Source: Undaria pinnatifida (Eukaryota; Sar; Phaeophyceae; Laminariales; Alariaceae). Taken from it: DNA of 64,000 nt. Positions 1 to 11,710 of the stretch are shown here, one piece after another. The translations under genes were made by a program, and so were the position numbers. The notes under the pieces are model-generated. The model made no database searches and was not told the origin of the DNA. It saw only the letters and a list, made by a program, of their open reading frames with translations. The stretch is taken from positions 855,343-919,342 of the forward strand of contig JABAKD010000023.1 in assembly GCA_012845835.1 (NCBI GenBank), read 5' to 3'. Position 1 is the first letter of the stretch; every line of letters starts with the position of its first letter.

Positions 1-660
1 TCAGACGGGTCGTGCACGAAGTTACCGAGCTTTAATTTACTTGGTTGCAAGACTGCAGCGTACTGTAAACAACACGCAGACAATCGCATGGTACGCGTAC
101 GCAGTAATCGATGTTGCCACGAGTCGTGCACAATACAACCGAATTTAAACGTCCTCGGCGGCAAGACGGTGGTGTTTTGTAAACGACCTGCAGACGATGG
201 CATGTTAGACGTAAATAACCGGCGTCGGTCGCATGCGTCGTGCGGTAAACGCCCACGATTCAATCGTTCCGTCACCCAGACGACGTTGTACTGCAAAAAA
301 CTTTCTTCCAACGGCTTCGTGGATGTCGACAGCAACTGTTGCTCCCACGACACCTGTAGCGGATGGTCACGGTCGGGTAACATCGCCGACGGTGCGGTAT
401 CCGTATGCTCCCGCCACAAGGACGACCTGACGGCCGGTTTTGTGATTGATATCAACCAACAGTGTGAGGTTTCGGGTTGTCGATTGGTGGCAAAAGGGGA
501 ACTCGCTGCGGCCAAGCCTACGCACTGCCCTGATCATGGCCGTCTCCGGGAGGGAATGTCGTGCATTGTGGGAGCTGATTTTGCGGCGGATATATCGTCC
601 GGGTTGTCAACCAGTGCCGAAGAGGGGCAATTTCATGTAAAAGCAGAGTGTTTCTATTGA
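1..660 (+). CDS. EsV-1-7 repeat protein, 3' part (5' end outside window)
   Basis: The reading frame is open from the first base of the window to TGA at 658-660 (219 codons), so the gene starts to the left of base 1. It encodes about five units of the EsV-1-7 repeat (C-x4-C-x16-C-x2-H-x12, 38 residues per unit), a presumed metal-binding motif of brown algal proteins such as IMM and of a gene in Ectocarpus virus EsV-1. Unit 1 is cut by the window edge. Unit 2 has its His replaced by Pro (CKRP). Unit 3 has lost its first Cys and has Leu for His (CKKL). Units 4 and 5 are intact and match the last two units of the gene at 62420-63550, as does the C-terminus VKAECFY. The molecular function of the family is not established. 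The loss of ligands in two units suggests relaxed constraint, though the frame itself is intact. Confidence 0.85.
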   Translation, partial: SDGSCTKLPSFNLLGCKTAAYCKQHADNRMVRVRSNRCCHESCTIQPNLNVLGGKTVVFCKRPADDGMLDVNNRRRSHASCGKRPRFNRSVTQTTLYCKKLSSNGFVDVDSNCCSHDTCSGWSRSGNIADGAVSVCSRHKDDLTAGFVIDINQQCEVSGCRLVAKGELAAAKPTHCPDHGRLREGMSCIVGADFAADISSGLSTSAEEGQFHVKAECFY

Positions 661-1115
661 ATTGCTTCGCGGTTTTTCCGTATTTGTTTTGGTATTTGTC
701 GATCTCGATCGCCTGTGTGGTCTTTAACAATTTGGAAGTTTGTTGAAAGACGTGGCGCCTTAAATGTCATCTTTACAGCTGCGCCATTCGCCACCAGGCC
801 AGCATGTTAAGAGTGTGGTCCTTTCCATGGGTTGTTTTGAGATGGGGCGATCAGAAATACGGGCGTTTTCTGAACCACAAGCATAGATGCTGTTGGTGCC
901 CGAATTGTATCCCCGTTGATGCCCAGTCTGTTGAGGGAAGTGCGGCCTGATTCTGGCCAAGGTATTTTTGTGGCATATTGGCCTGGTCTTGCAACATTGA
1001 CTTAGTATGGCAAGTTGTATCGTGACCACGAGGGCGTTTTATGTCCATGAACTCTCGAGTTGATTCGCTGTGAAAAGGTCAGAAGATACTGTCTGGTGAC
1101 CGTCATGTGCTCGAT
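661..1115. other. No recognised gene
   Basis: The first 70 or so bases after the stop resemble the bases after the stop of the paralogue at 63550 (both start with a TGCTT-CGGT block). Nothing else is recognised here; the open frames present are short and lack family motifs. Confidence 0.4.
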
Positions 1116-1261
1116 GATGTTGCTACCAGACTGTACGACCGATAATTCAATGTCGGTGGTGACGACGAGGCAGGTGGGAGAGTTACGGTGGCTACGTCGC
1201 GCCGAATATGCCATTATGCAGGATCTCTTTACACTTTTTCGAACCAGATGGTACAGATCAT
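1116..1261 (+). pseudogene. Degraded coding remnant, copy 1 (pairs with 20060-20211)
   Basis: This stretch and the minus strand of 20211-20060 align closely at the DNA level. Both begin ATGTTGCTACCAGACTGTAC, and both translate to a peptide starting MLLPDCTT, followed by a T-x-QVG block and an SRRIC block. In this copy the SRRIC block lies in another frame than the start, so it is frameshifted. I do not recognise the protein. Conserved peptide blocks between two dispersed copies suggest remnants of a coding mobile element or of a gene family rather than a live gene. Confidence 0.5.
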
Positions 1262-4200
1262 GATATTTTTATGCACGTTGCAACAGGTTGAGATACAGTG
1301 CGGTAGATGCGGCTTTTGGTGGTTCGAGTTTTTCGGAGAAGAAAATGATCTGGCGGGGTGTCTTACAACAACACCCTGTGTCGTGGCCATTTCAACATCG
1401 CAGAGCTCTAGATCAAACACATGTTAGTTTTACGTCACATTATTTATATAGACTGCAATGTCTACGCTGGTGGGGGTTTCGTGATCCGCCGAAATTAACA
1501 ACCTATGTGGTGATAATGCTATAAATAATGCCATACAAACGTGATCGCTCTTTTCTACACTTATGTTGATTTTTCGCTTCTTCCTAGCTAGGAGGTATGA
1601 GTGCAACATTTCAACATGCCGCAGATTGTACCTCCTTCTGATAGGTGCTCCTGATGCGTAGGTATTTTTTTAGCAAACATGTGTACCGTGGACATGCCTG
1701 ATAGAAACTGTAAAATCCGTTTGATAGTGGAACGCGTGTGGCGACATTTTTGTACCTTGTCGGCCGACAATGCTTTGGCGCTTTACATGGAGGAGTATAG
1801 ACTATAGCACGACCTGGAAGCCTGATTTCAATACGACCAGGTGAACTTTACTGTAGTCTATGCTGAGACTATCTTGTATAGTTTCTAGTATTTGTAGAGC
1901 ATGACAATTCTTGTTATGTTTGTTCTTTCTACATCTTCATATTTTTAACAAGGTGTTGTGTCATTCCCATCGGAGCCTAACAAGGCGCGTAAGGTATGGG
2001 ATACCGCTGGACATTAAATGGTTTCACTTGTATTTGAAAGCATGTGCGTATAGGAAAAATCGGGGATGATGTTCTTGCCTCGCGGAATCGAACGCTATCC
2101 AGTTCGTCCGTGGCGTCTGTGGAACAAATGCATAAGCCTATCTGGTGCAAGTGAGTGACCAACGTAGAACCAGTCTAGTAGAGAAAACTGCAAATGGATG
2201 GCCTGTGTCTGTAACAACCCCTCAATCTTATACTCCGTGGCGTCGTGGGCAGGACAAAATGAAACTATGAAAAACGGCATCGGGCCGCCCGTACTAGGTC
2301 AAATGTTTTTCATTATTTTTTCGCACAAAGAAGGCAAGGCACAAAACGTATTTGTATTAGGGGAGGAAAGTCAAACGTTTAAAACCGTACGCGGAATACC
2401 TCACCGGACACGGTGAAATGCCTTGGTAAACGTCACGTGCTTTGAAAATGACAGGGACGAGGTCATTTTTTTGTGATGCACGTTACTAATTCATTGTATT
2501 AAGACAGTATGAAATGTGCCCGTTCAAGTGATGCCCTGTGTCGAACGATGACAATAGCATACTGCATGACAACCTTGCGTGTAACCTAGAATATTTTCGT
2601 GTCGGTGGTTTCACATCATTTAACTTCATCAACTAATCGTTGCCCCATCCGCGGAACGAACGATCGAAAACGGGATTGACAGAGCGACAGTGGCGGGTCA
2701 CCGCGTTTGTTGAATCCCCCAAGTTAAAAGGAGAACCTTATTGCGGTCGGGGGAGTAGATGTAGCACGCCCTCAACAGACCGTTATCGGTACCACATAGA
2801 CAGGTTTTGGGGCGTTTACCTCAATCACTTGTAGTCTGATAACAGATTTATTGGGGCCTGTAATCGAAGCTTCACAAGCCAGGGCTCTGCTAGGGGCTCC
2901 TCCATTCCCTTTTCGGAATGTTAGGTACTCGCCCCAGTGTCCCTCTACCTAACCCACAACAGAATATTTTTCTATATATTTGGCGCATCATGGCTTGCGA
3001 AGGCGTCTGCAGACGGGCGCGTATTTTTCGCAGCGAAACGCCGATGTATTGCTCCCTCCGCCTTTTTTTTAACCAGTATGGCCCGAAATAATATTTTGGT
3101 GAACTAGCACAAGTTCGAAATCAGAAATATTCCTGTCCATGTTCACCACAAAAAAAGCATACGTTCCTAAGTTTCAGTTTACACTGTATGTACGTTCCTC
3201 GAGGAGAAATATATAAACGAACAACAGCGGCAAATAATGGAATGATGTACCTTAAAAAAACAAAATCAAGTCCTGTTCTTAAGAAATTGAGTATGAGATA
3301 TTCTAGTTTTTTTTCCCTTGGCGTTTGAAGTTTTGGTTCTTGTGGCAAAACCTCAGTGTACTGACCTACAAGATGCATTGACATGTAGGACACAACTATT
3401 TGCCCATCTTCTAAACCATGATTACGGCGGGTGTGGGAACCATGAAAACATTCTGCATGTCGCACACACTGTTGAAGTGGTATCGGCAATTTGATTCAAT
3501 TCTTCGAGTAATTTCACTTAGCAAATGATTACTTGTTGGGAAGGTTGGCCTGACCGTTTGTCTCTCTCTCCGTCCGCAAGTGTGATTGTGTAGACGCTCG
3601 TCTTCCGACGGTCGTCGCGTTACTTTCGTACAGATACGACGCATGCATTTCTGACCTGTGTCCCGATGACTACAATATTGGTATGCTACAGACTACTACT
3701 TCCATGAAAAGGCGCGCCTGCCATAAGTTCCAAACATCGAGCTATTGTACCGCCTCTTTCGGGCCCCCATTTTTTTGCAGGCACGACAGCGCAGAACTTA
3801 TACATGGTGGATTGAACATTTTTGCAGTTGAACACACGACAAGACAAACGAATGAACCTATACAGTATACAGGCTCATCAACTTGTCATCTTTTCTGGTC
3901 ACGACGAAACCTGTCGTCGATTCGTTTACGTTTATCTTTCAAATCCATCAAACGCCCTTGGCGGGTTCACCGTGGCATTGCCCTTGTTCTTTACATGGTG
4001 ATCGTGAGGCTTGTTGTGTGTTCTAGGTCACGGACAGGCGCAGACCGAGCAAACTTTCCACGTCATCCCCGTATCGCCACGTGGTAGACCGACTGTATGT
4101 ACTCTGGCCACAGGGAGACATGGTGTGATCGTTTTTTAGCTCGTGGAATAAATTCCACGAGGTACTTCTGATGCTGGATTCTTTCTTTTGACTACACCAA

Positions 4201-4488
4201 CCTCTCCCATATTATCCCCGTTGAATAGTACCGGTTGCATAATGCTGTTTCTGTCAATCTGCCTGGCACGATGCACGATAACGGAAACGGACAGCTACGA
4301 GATAGTTGCATCTTCGTGATCGAAGGACGAACGCCTACATCCGTTTGAAACATCTGTTGTTGTTGAATTTCCGTACTCTTTCGTGAGAATGTCTGTCGCG
4401 GGAGTAATATATATATATATGTGTGTATATCTACGCCCCATCTAAAATCTAAATCTACCAGAGTAGTAAACACTACCGGCCAGCTGAT
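1262..4488. other. Intergenic DNA, no recognised gene
   Basis: Scattered open frames of 60-134 codons on both strands show no family motifs and have no consistent start context. I see no splice-linked exon chain that I could defend. The only notable structure is a perfect 10-bp inverted repeat with a 2-base centre at 4140-4161. Confidence 0.4.
4140..4161. repeat. Perfect short inverted repeat
   Basis: CTCGTGGAAT is followed by AA and then by its exact reverse complement. It could form a 10-bp hairpin. No gene end lies next to it, so a terminator role is not supported. Confidence 0.7.
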
Positions 4489-5340
4489 ATCATCTCAATA
4501 TCCTTCGAACGATCCATGCCGTAGATTCAACTCATTCCCCCCCCCCCCTCACACTTTTGTTCCCCGCCCAGTTTGTCCAAACGCCCTACATATAATTGAA
4601 ACCAGCCCGTGTACTAAACATTTCTACGCAATTGATATCACGTCCTTATCATTCTTGATATCCATGACGTAGATTTCATTCATCCACGCCCCCGCCCCCT
4701 TCAACGCCCTCTCCTTTTCCACCACCCGCACGATCGCCGAGACCCTACATATATTATGAATACGCTCGATCAAAGGATCACACGCAATTGTTGTATAAAT
4801 GAGTTTCTACTAGATCCTTGACCTCACAGCTGGAATGAATTTTGAAATTGTATGTGACCTAAACATCATGAAAACCCTCCCCCCTCCCTCCCCCTTCTTC
4901 TTTTTTTTTTTTTTTTTTTCTTGTTCAATCCTCCCTTTCTCTTGCTCAAACGCCCGACCTATCATCGACATCCGCCGAAGTAATACACTTCCACGCCATG
5001 GATATCACTGCCATATATTTTTTAGAGCCGTCCATGCGCTGTTGCAACCCCCTCGCCCCCCCCCGACCCCAACGCCCTCTCCTTCCCCACCACCCGCACG
5101 ATCGCCTAGACCTAGAAATGCGGGTAAAGCAAGCCCCTACATCTCTGCGACCTAAAGCCTCCCCCCCCCCCCCCTCACTCCCCCCTCCCCCCCTTCCTCC
5201 CCCCCTCCCCTCCCCCACAAGAAGTATTTTTATTTTCCACGCACAAAATGAGCTGCCCCACCCGTCTCCCCCACCCCTCCCGCCCCCCCGCCCCCTTTTG
5301 ATCAAAATCAGGCCCCGACGTCCTTAAAACTCCGCCCTCT
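4489..5340. repeat. Pyrimidine-rich dispersed repeat cluster with C tracts
   Basis: Several related blocks occur here. An ATATCA-containing block running into a CCATG-CG-AGATT-like stretch occurs near 4489, 4632 and 5001, with a weaker relative at about 13089. An AACGCCCTCTCC block followed by CACCACCCGCACGATCGCC occurs near 4700 and 5068. The block is studded with C homopolymers (for example 5161-5174) and a long T run at about 4897-4919. A segment near 5232-5330 (CACGCACAAAATGAGCTGCC, later TTGATCAAAA and CAGGCCCC) recurs at 18.6-18.85 kb and, inverted, at 48.4-48.6 kb. The long proline/glycine-rich open frames across it are low-complexity artefacts. Confidence 0.7.
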
Positions 5341-5379
5341 TCTCACTGTTATTCGACTTACAGGATTCACTTGATAAAC

Positions 5380-5640
5380 TGATGCACTTTTTTCCACAGC
5401 TGTTAGATTTTGTCCCCCTCGGAAAAAGGTTTTGTAGTTTCCGCGAACAGACTGCCTGACATCTCCCTGATGATTCTGATAGCTACACTGTATTGCAAGG
5501 GGAGTTTCCGACCTATATCCTAAATGAGGAAACACAACACGTAATACGCGCGATCGGAGTATCACACACAGCGTACAAATATGAGTTTCGACAAAATATT
5601 CGATCTCAAAAGTGGAGTGTATTCGTTTTTCATAACATGT
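5380..5640 (+). repeat. Dispersed repeat, copy 1 (pairs with 18842-19085)
   Basis: This 260-bp block aligns along its length with 18842-19085. Shared landmarks in order are CAGCTGT-AGATTTTGTCCCCCTC, a GATAGCTACACTGTA block, CCTATATCCT-AATGAGGA, GCGCGATCGGAGTATCACAC and ATGAGTTTCGAC. The last 75 bp also recur at 7690-7765. It follows directly on the C-rich block in both full copies, so both parts probably belong to one dispersed element. No coding capacity is recognised. Confidence 0.8.
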
Positions 5641-6726
5641 ACCTGGTATCTGATATATGTTAAATATGAGAAACAGGAATATTTGAAGTTGTGGTTCGAA
5701 CATGTGTTCATGCGGCGGCACGGACACGAGTATTCGTAGTTTCCTTCGAAGTTGGTGGTCAGGCATGATAATTTATCGTTGCGAAATCGTAAAATTCCCT
5801 TCAATGCGAATACGGAGCGTGAACCTCGCCATTGATTAGGTTTTAAGCATGGACATATCGAACCACGACGCAAAACCCCATCCGCAGCCACAATGACGGT
5901 GTCGGTTGTGTCTGGTCTATGTTGTAAACCTCATCAACTGCAACTTCGAGTCCACGAAAAATATTACACGAAACCAGAGTAAGAATACCACCACAGCGCA
6001 CTCGAGTGATGGCTATAACGTATATTGACAACATTACCGGTACCGGGTGGGGAATGGTTGATGACCATCGCCACTCTACCTTAAATTTACACCAGGATAT
6101 ATTTGTCATGACACTATGATAAATGAATACTAGAGACAACCACGACGAACTGATACATATATATATATATATCGTAGAGGCGCCTGCCACGACTAATTTA
6201 TGTGTTGGAAAAGCTGGTTCTAAGGTGCCCCCAACAGCAAGGTTGTAACCAGTGTAAACTTTTTGATTTTACCCGTGTAAAGGCACGAGTGTTCAACTGA
6301 CGGCGGCGTAGCCCCTTCATGGTGGGCGCATGTCAGACGCAATGATACTGAGTACAACTGATGTGTTGGTTATTGCTTTCGACCCTGGCTGGGCGAGAGA
6401 TTTATACGCTGAAATTAAGCCCGTTGCCCCCGTCACATGTAGGATGTCCCGCTGTCCTTTCCGGGGAGTGACAAGGTTTGCTTGAGCATTGGCGACAAAC
6501 AACACGGAGCGAACGGCCACGGGGAACGTCGATTTCGCGGCCTGAGGCGGTCTGTGAATACAGCGGTGTGCTTCGTAACGCACGTGTGCGGTTCACGGCG
6601 CGAACAATTGATTTCCTCCGTGGCCGTTCCAAACGTCAACTCGATGATATGCCAACACGAGATATAAAATGGAGGAACGAAGTGGGGTGTTGATGTACGA
6701 AAATGTTGAAGAAATATACACAGGCT
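5641..6726. other. Intergenic DNA, no recognised gene
   Basis: It contains an AT dinucleotide run at about 6154-6171 and some minus-strand open frames of 88-115 codons without recognisable motifs. Nothing is assigned. Confidence 0.4.
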
Positions 6727-6964
6727 GATCGAGGCCACGTTAGGGGGGTACCCCCAATCTTCACTCCCGGGTCAACGCCAAAAAAGGGTATACCTCCGAT
6801 TGAGGCTACGGTAAGGGGGTAGCCCAAAATTTTTACTCCTGGGTCAAAGCCGAAAAAGGGTACAAAAAAAGCCATAAAAGGATGTACCTCTAGTACTATA
6901 TACTTTTTATAGCTTTGACCCGGGGAGTGAAGATTGGGGGTACCCCCCTACCGTAGCCTTGATC
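6727..6964. mobile_element. MITE, family A, copy 1 (238 bp)
   Basis: The element begins GATCGAGGCCACGTTAGGGG and ends with the near-perfect inverse of that sequence. Terminal inverted repeats of roughly 60 bp continue through GTACCCCCAATCTTCACTCC. It is flanked by the direct repeat GGCT (6723-6726 and 6965-6968), which I read as a 4-bp target site duplication. A second copy of the same length lies in the opposite orientation at 11711-11948, flanked by AGAA. The internal part also carries subterminal copies of the GGGTCAA(A/C)GCC motif. No transposase is encoded. Two equal-length copies with different 4-bp duplications make a transposed non-autonomous DNA element the best reading; the superfamily is not determined. 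Confidence 0.9.
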
Positions 6965-7689
6965 GGCTGGTATATTAGTCGTCTCCGTAGCAAGAGAGTG
7001 ATGACATATTTCCACCGAATGAAAAGTTCACATCTCTACTCGGCTAGATTGCAGTGGATTGCATCATTCGTCTGTGCCGGGCACAGCTACAGAGTAGTTC
7101 TCGAATTGTCTCGTTTCCTCGTACAACTTTGGTGTATGAAGCAGGTTCACAGATGCATCACGGAAGGATGAACTCTTTTATATATTTTCCAGTGAAGCTT
7201 TCATTACTATTTTCTGTAAAACGGTGTAGGTGTGAACTTTAGAACATTATGCAGGTCAAATGTTGAGCGCCACGTAAAAAAATATCACTAAGTTGGCATC
7301 TAATAAGATACATGGTCGAGTTGTATAAGAGTCGGCGGCGCCCAAGTAAGAGTTTTTGATACTTTTTTTATCGCACACATCACCTAAGACCAGCATTTGA
7401 GGCTGTACTCGAAATCCGTAACGTTTAGTGTAAATATTTGTTGAGCAATGGAAGTCAAGTTGTCGCATATATCGTGTACACAGCTGCCGGAGAGCAGGCG
7501 TCCACAGCAGTGTAGTGCTGGGTCCCTCGAACTCAGCGTTGCCTCGCGCTCAAACAGAACAATTTTTTTGGCGAATGGTATGTTTAATCGACGATGCGTG
7601 TAGCAAGCTGGAGACAGGCTGAGGTCGCATTGGTTTCGATCATCTCGTACACTTCAGTTTTCTTTTGTAAACAATCCACTAGATATATT
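6965..7689. other. Intergenic DNA, no recognised gene
   Basis: Only short frames without motifs on either strand. Confidence 0.4.
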
Positions 7690-7765
7690 CCGAGTATCAC
7701 ACACAGCTTGCAAATATGAGTTTCGACGAAATCTTCGATCTCACAGCTGGAGTGTATTTTGATTC
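7690..7765 (+). repeat. Dispersed repeat, partial copy
   Basis: It matches the 3' end of the repeats at 5380-5640 and 18842-19085, from GAGTATCACACACAGCTTGC through ATGAGTTTCGACGAAAT to CAGCTGGAGTGTATTTT. It lies directly before the CCAACGCACACTG minisatellite. Confidence 0.75.
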
Positions 7766-7779
7766 TTTATATTTTATTC

Positions 7780-8360
7780 CCAACGCACACTGTCGAGGGG
7801 GTTTCCAACGCACACGTTCGAACGAACGCTGACAACGGCCCAGGGCCGGGGTGTTCGGTCATGGAGCGTCCCCTCCTCCTCAGACACTGCTGTATGCATC
7901 CTGGCACTGTTCCCCCGCCCTTCAAAAAGAACACTATTGAGGCAATCTGGAACGCACACTGACGCCGGCTCGGGGGGGGGTCGGCGGATGGGGGCGTTAC
8001 GTACCCACGACAAAGCTATTTGCATCCCACGACTTGTGTCAACCTAGCACTTGTGGGGGATTTTGCAACGCACCCTGCCACGCCCGTTCCAACGCAGACT
8101 GACGACACTTGGGGATTGAGGGATCATCCGGGGGCGCGTGCCCCCCCCCAGACACTGTTATTTTCATCATATCACTCTTGCCAACCTAACACTGTTGAGG
8201 TATTGTGCAACGCACATTGACGACGGCTCCGATAGGGGGCTCGGCAGGCATGAGCGTGCCCACCCACCCCCCAAACCGCAGTTTGCATCAATCACACGTT
8301 CCAACCAAAAGCTGGTTGGGCGTTTTGCCACGAACACTGTCATGCCTTTTCCAACGCACT
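7780..8360. repeat. Degenerate minisatellite with CCAACGCACACTG motif
   Basis: The motif (T)CCAACGCACACTG or close variants recurs about every 50-150 bases, for example near 7782, 7806, 7948, 8066, 8091, 8206 and 8351, with G/C tracts between. The inverse motif CAGTGTGCGTTGG occurs near 46684, so the family is dispersed. The long plus-strand frame across it is explained by the repeat and I do not call it a gene. Confidence 0.65.
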
Positions 8361-8849
8361 CTGATGACGGCTTGCCCCCCCTCCACACTGCAATCCTTGA
8401 ACTGTTCGGCTGCCGTTCCGACGTACCGCTACACTGCTACGGTCTACGAGTGGTAGTTCTTATTATCCTCTTCTACACACTCTCAGAGAACTGTGTCATC
8501 CATACTATTACAACACTGTTGTGCGCGGCTTTGTCTTTGCGCTCGGGAACCCAACACTCCCACTCCGAGTCTGTGTGCACCTGCTATATAGTGCGTCCGC
8601 TGCGCATACGTTCACCGACACATCAGTCATTCCGCTTATGTGGCGAGCTTTACTCCTTTTCGTACTGTTCCGGCTGCCGCTGTACTCTAGCACGGCAGTC
8701 TAATTTTCGCTCTAGGCACTCTCCTCTCACTTCTTGGTCACCAACGAATCGCCTCGTACCGTATGTGTTGCTGCAGTGCTCGAGTCCAGCTGTCTACTTA
8801 GATTTTAGACGTTGCGCACACCACATCCTCCTGCGGCTTCTACCTCGGT
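8361..8849. other. CTG-rich intergenic DNA
   Basis: Pyrimidine- and CTG-rich sequence. A plus-strand open frame runs through it from the minisatellite but its translation has no family motif and the composition explains it. Confidence 0.4.
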
Positions 8850-9720
8850 GCTGGAGCTGCTCCTCTCCTGCGGTTGCTGTAGCTGTCTGCTACGAGCCTA
8901 GGTATGTTACCTACCTGCCTGGCTTATCATGGTCTTTGCCTATATTTTACAGGAATATATCACCTGTTTTCTTTTGAACTGGACTGCAGAAAAAAATACC
9001 CTCCTGAAAAACAATGGGTTCTCCATGGAACCATAACTTTCAAACTACCACAAAACACTCAGTTTCAACCTCTTGCCTTACGCAGTAAACCCCACCTCAC
9101 ACCGCGCGCATTAAAAACCCACTACTTCCGTTTCCCGTGGGAGACACGTCTCTCCTCGTAGCCCCTTCCTCGGATTCTGCGAGTCTACTGCCTCGGTGCT
9201 GTGGCTGCTTCCGTTTTTGTGACTGCTGCGGGTCTCTGCTGTTAGCCTTTATAAGTTTCCTTGTGCTAAGCTTCTGGTGGTCTTCGCCTATGTTTAACGA
9301 ACAAATACCGTAAAAGTCCTCCTTTGTGACCTGGTTTGCGGAGGGAAGTCCCCTGATGGAAATCACCGCCTTCTCCAACAGTCCAATTTTTTCAAATTGC
9401 CACAAAACACCTATTTTTAACTTCTCGCTCTCAGCACAAATCCCCACCCACCCACGCCACGCAAACCACACGCCTACTACCTTTGTTCCCTCCTTATAAA
9501 ACACCTTGCTCAACGCATCGGTTCGCTCGCAATTTGGGCGCCTGCTTCCACGCTCTGGTCGCTGCTCCTCTTCTGCAACTTCTGTGCGTGTCTGCTGTTG
9601 CTGCGGGTATCTGATGTGAACCTGCGCGGATGTCTTATCGTGGCATGCTTTCGTTTTTCTTGACCTCCGTGTTCTTCGCCGTCTTCCAATATTTCGGCGT
9701 ACCACCCACTGGAACTTCAA
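8850..9720. repeat. Imperfect tandem repeat, about 350-bp unit, three copies
   Basis: A CTG-rich block (GCTGTAGCTGTCTGCTACG near 8876; related blocks near 9219 and 9575) is followed each time by a TGGTCTT-GCCTAT-like block (8930, 9278, and a diverged one near 9670) and then, in the first two copies, by a TGCCACAAAACAC/TACCACAAAACAC block (9048, 9398). The spacing is about 345-370 bp. The minus-strand frame at 9097-9720 lies wholly in this array, so I do not call it a gene. Confidence 0.6.
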
Positions 9721-11710
9721 TGAAATCTCTGCCCAGGATGTATGAAGGCGTCAGTGCATAACGGTACGTCAGTGACTGGGGACGCCACCTCCTTCATCAC
9801 CTATTCACACCGCTCACTCAGTGTCTTTGGTCGGGGGCTTTGGTGCATTCTGTTTTTTTTTCGAGGAAAAGAAAAACACGCCATTCCGCTAATTCACAGC
9901 CCAATCGGCCTCGTCCGACAGGGGCGGAGTATTCTAACTGTTTTGTCTAGTGAAGAGGAGATAACAACTGCGGGTAACACAACAAGCTACTTAACGGGAA
10001 ATAAATACCGGTTCCTGGGACATGTGTGTGCACCGCAACCGTTGATTCACAGCGCATATTACGTTTCTCACACTAGGTCCCGTCTCCATCCAAGTACCGA
10101 AACAAGCAGTGATGCACATGCAGCAGTAGTGAGGTGTGTGTATGATTTGTGTGTGCCCACTACTAATTTCATACGCTGCGGACATCACCACTCTAGCACT
10201 AGGTCCTGTCTCCGTCACCGTGTCGTAGAGAGCAGTCATGCACACACAGGAGTAGAGATGTTTGTCACATTTGTGCGTACGTATGTGTGTTAGAGCGTGT
10301 AGTCGTCGAGCATGTAAACGTATGTCAAATTGTCCTCAGCGCTCATGTGCCCGAGTCCCGTGCGTCGATTGTTATTTGACTTGCGACATGTGTCTTCTGT
10401 GAAATGTGCGCGTGTGTTACAACAGCATATGCCTCTCACGGCTGCGTACACGGTGACTCATACACACATCGGTACACACGTTCTTATCATGCCATCCGCC
10501 CTTCCACGCCAAATCGTATTATTCACATTTACGGGGTACTAGGTACGAGTATCCCCCTTGTGACATTCGCCGCCTCCGAGCAAAAGTCGCCTACAGCGTC
10601 GTCCACCACGACACGGCCGCCCGCGCCCTGCCCGTCGCTGACTTGCAACGGCAATGTGAAGCCCCCGGCAACACCCGGCTATTTCGTCTACTCATGAATC
10701 AGCGGGCGCGCGCGATGGGTCTCGCCTTTCCGACATCATCTAAAGCCCCAAGCGGTTTTCGACTTTCGAGTTTCTTCTTTGCAATTTGTTCTTGGCAGAT
10801 CGGGGCTACCTCTCGGTGGGCATGCCGACAGACGTTGCTCAAGCCTTGGAGGCTGTCATCGTCATCTGGGTTATTATGGGCTTTGTTGACACTCTCATCG
10901 TCCACCACCATCACCGGCAGGTTTGTTGCAGGCACGTCCACCGCTCTCTAGAAATATAGAAGCAAGTACATAGTCTACATGTTCACTACGTCCGGCGTCA
11001 CCCTCCTCTAAGCTTTTTTTCACCCGAGGCGGCCCCAACCCACTATTCCCAGCACGCTTCCGTCACGACAATCCACCTGGAATTTTTCAACTGCTCCAAT
11101 AATGGCGATACCGACGTCATCACATGGGTCGCGACGTCTGTATTTCCACTTCCATCTGCTTCTTCCGGACGGCATTGGCTCGACCGATGACGTCGGAGTC
11201 ACCCCTCGAAAGGGAGGAGGTATTTGAAAACTTGGCGTCAAAACATCCCCCATTGCTCGTCCCCCGGCTAACGAGAACTCGGGGGTCAACCTACTCACGG
11301 TAAAGCGTAAGAGGATTGAACAGAACAAGAGACGTGCTATGTTTTGTCTCCAACGCTTGCAGTTTAGGCAAAGAGACGCATCACCCTGTTTACACCTTCC
11401 GCGTAAAACCGTCGTCCTTCAACACGCTAGAAAGCACCGCCAACGACGAAGCTTACGACTATATTCTGCGCCTGCAACACGTGCCCGCACATATGGCAGG
11501 CATGGAGGCGGCAGCACCACGGGGACCAAACACGCAATCAATCTGGTTTCCAAATCATGATGCAAGGGTGTGATCGTTAAGGTACCTGTACTCTCGGGGC
11601 CGGTGTGGATCCATAGATGTCATATCTAACTTACCGAAGTGTCCGGGACAGGTATTAACGTCGAACCGAACTCTCGATGTGTCAGGTACCGGAATTGGAG
11701 GTGTGCAGAA
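9721..11710. other. Intergenic DNA with unassigned open frames
   Basis: Frames at 9742-10293 (+, 183 codons), 10643-10951 (+), 10699-10941 (-) and 11316-11573 (+) are open but show no recognisable domain. The minus frame at 10941-10699 has an acidic then basic composition that would be plausible for an exon, but nothing links it to neighbours. Confidence 0.35.

Noticed and set aside
8138-8977. 279-codon plus-strand frame
   Set aside because: It starts in the CCAACGCACACTG minisatellite and runs through CTG-rich repeats; no recognisable protein.
9097-9720. 207-codon minus-strand frame
   Set aside because: It lies completely within the imperfect 350-bp tandem repeat and its two halves are repeat-derived.
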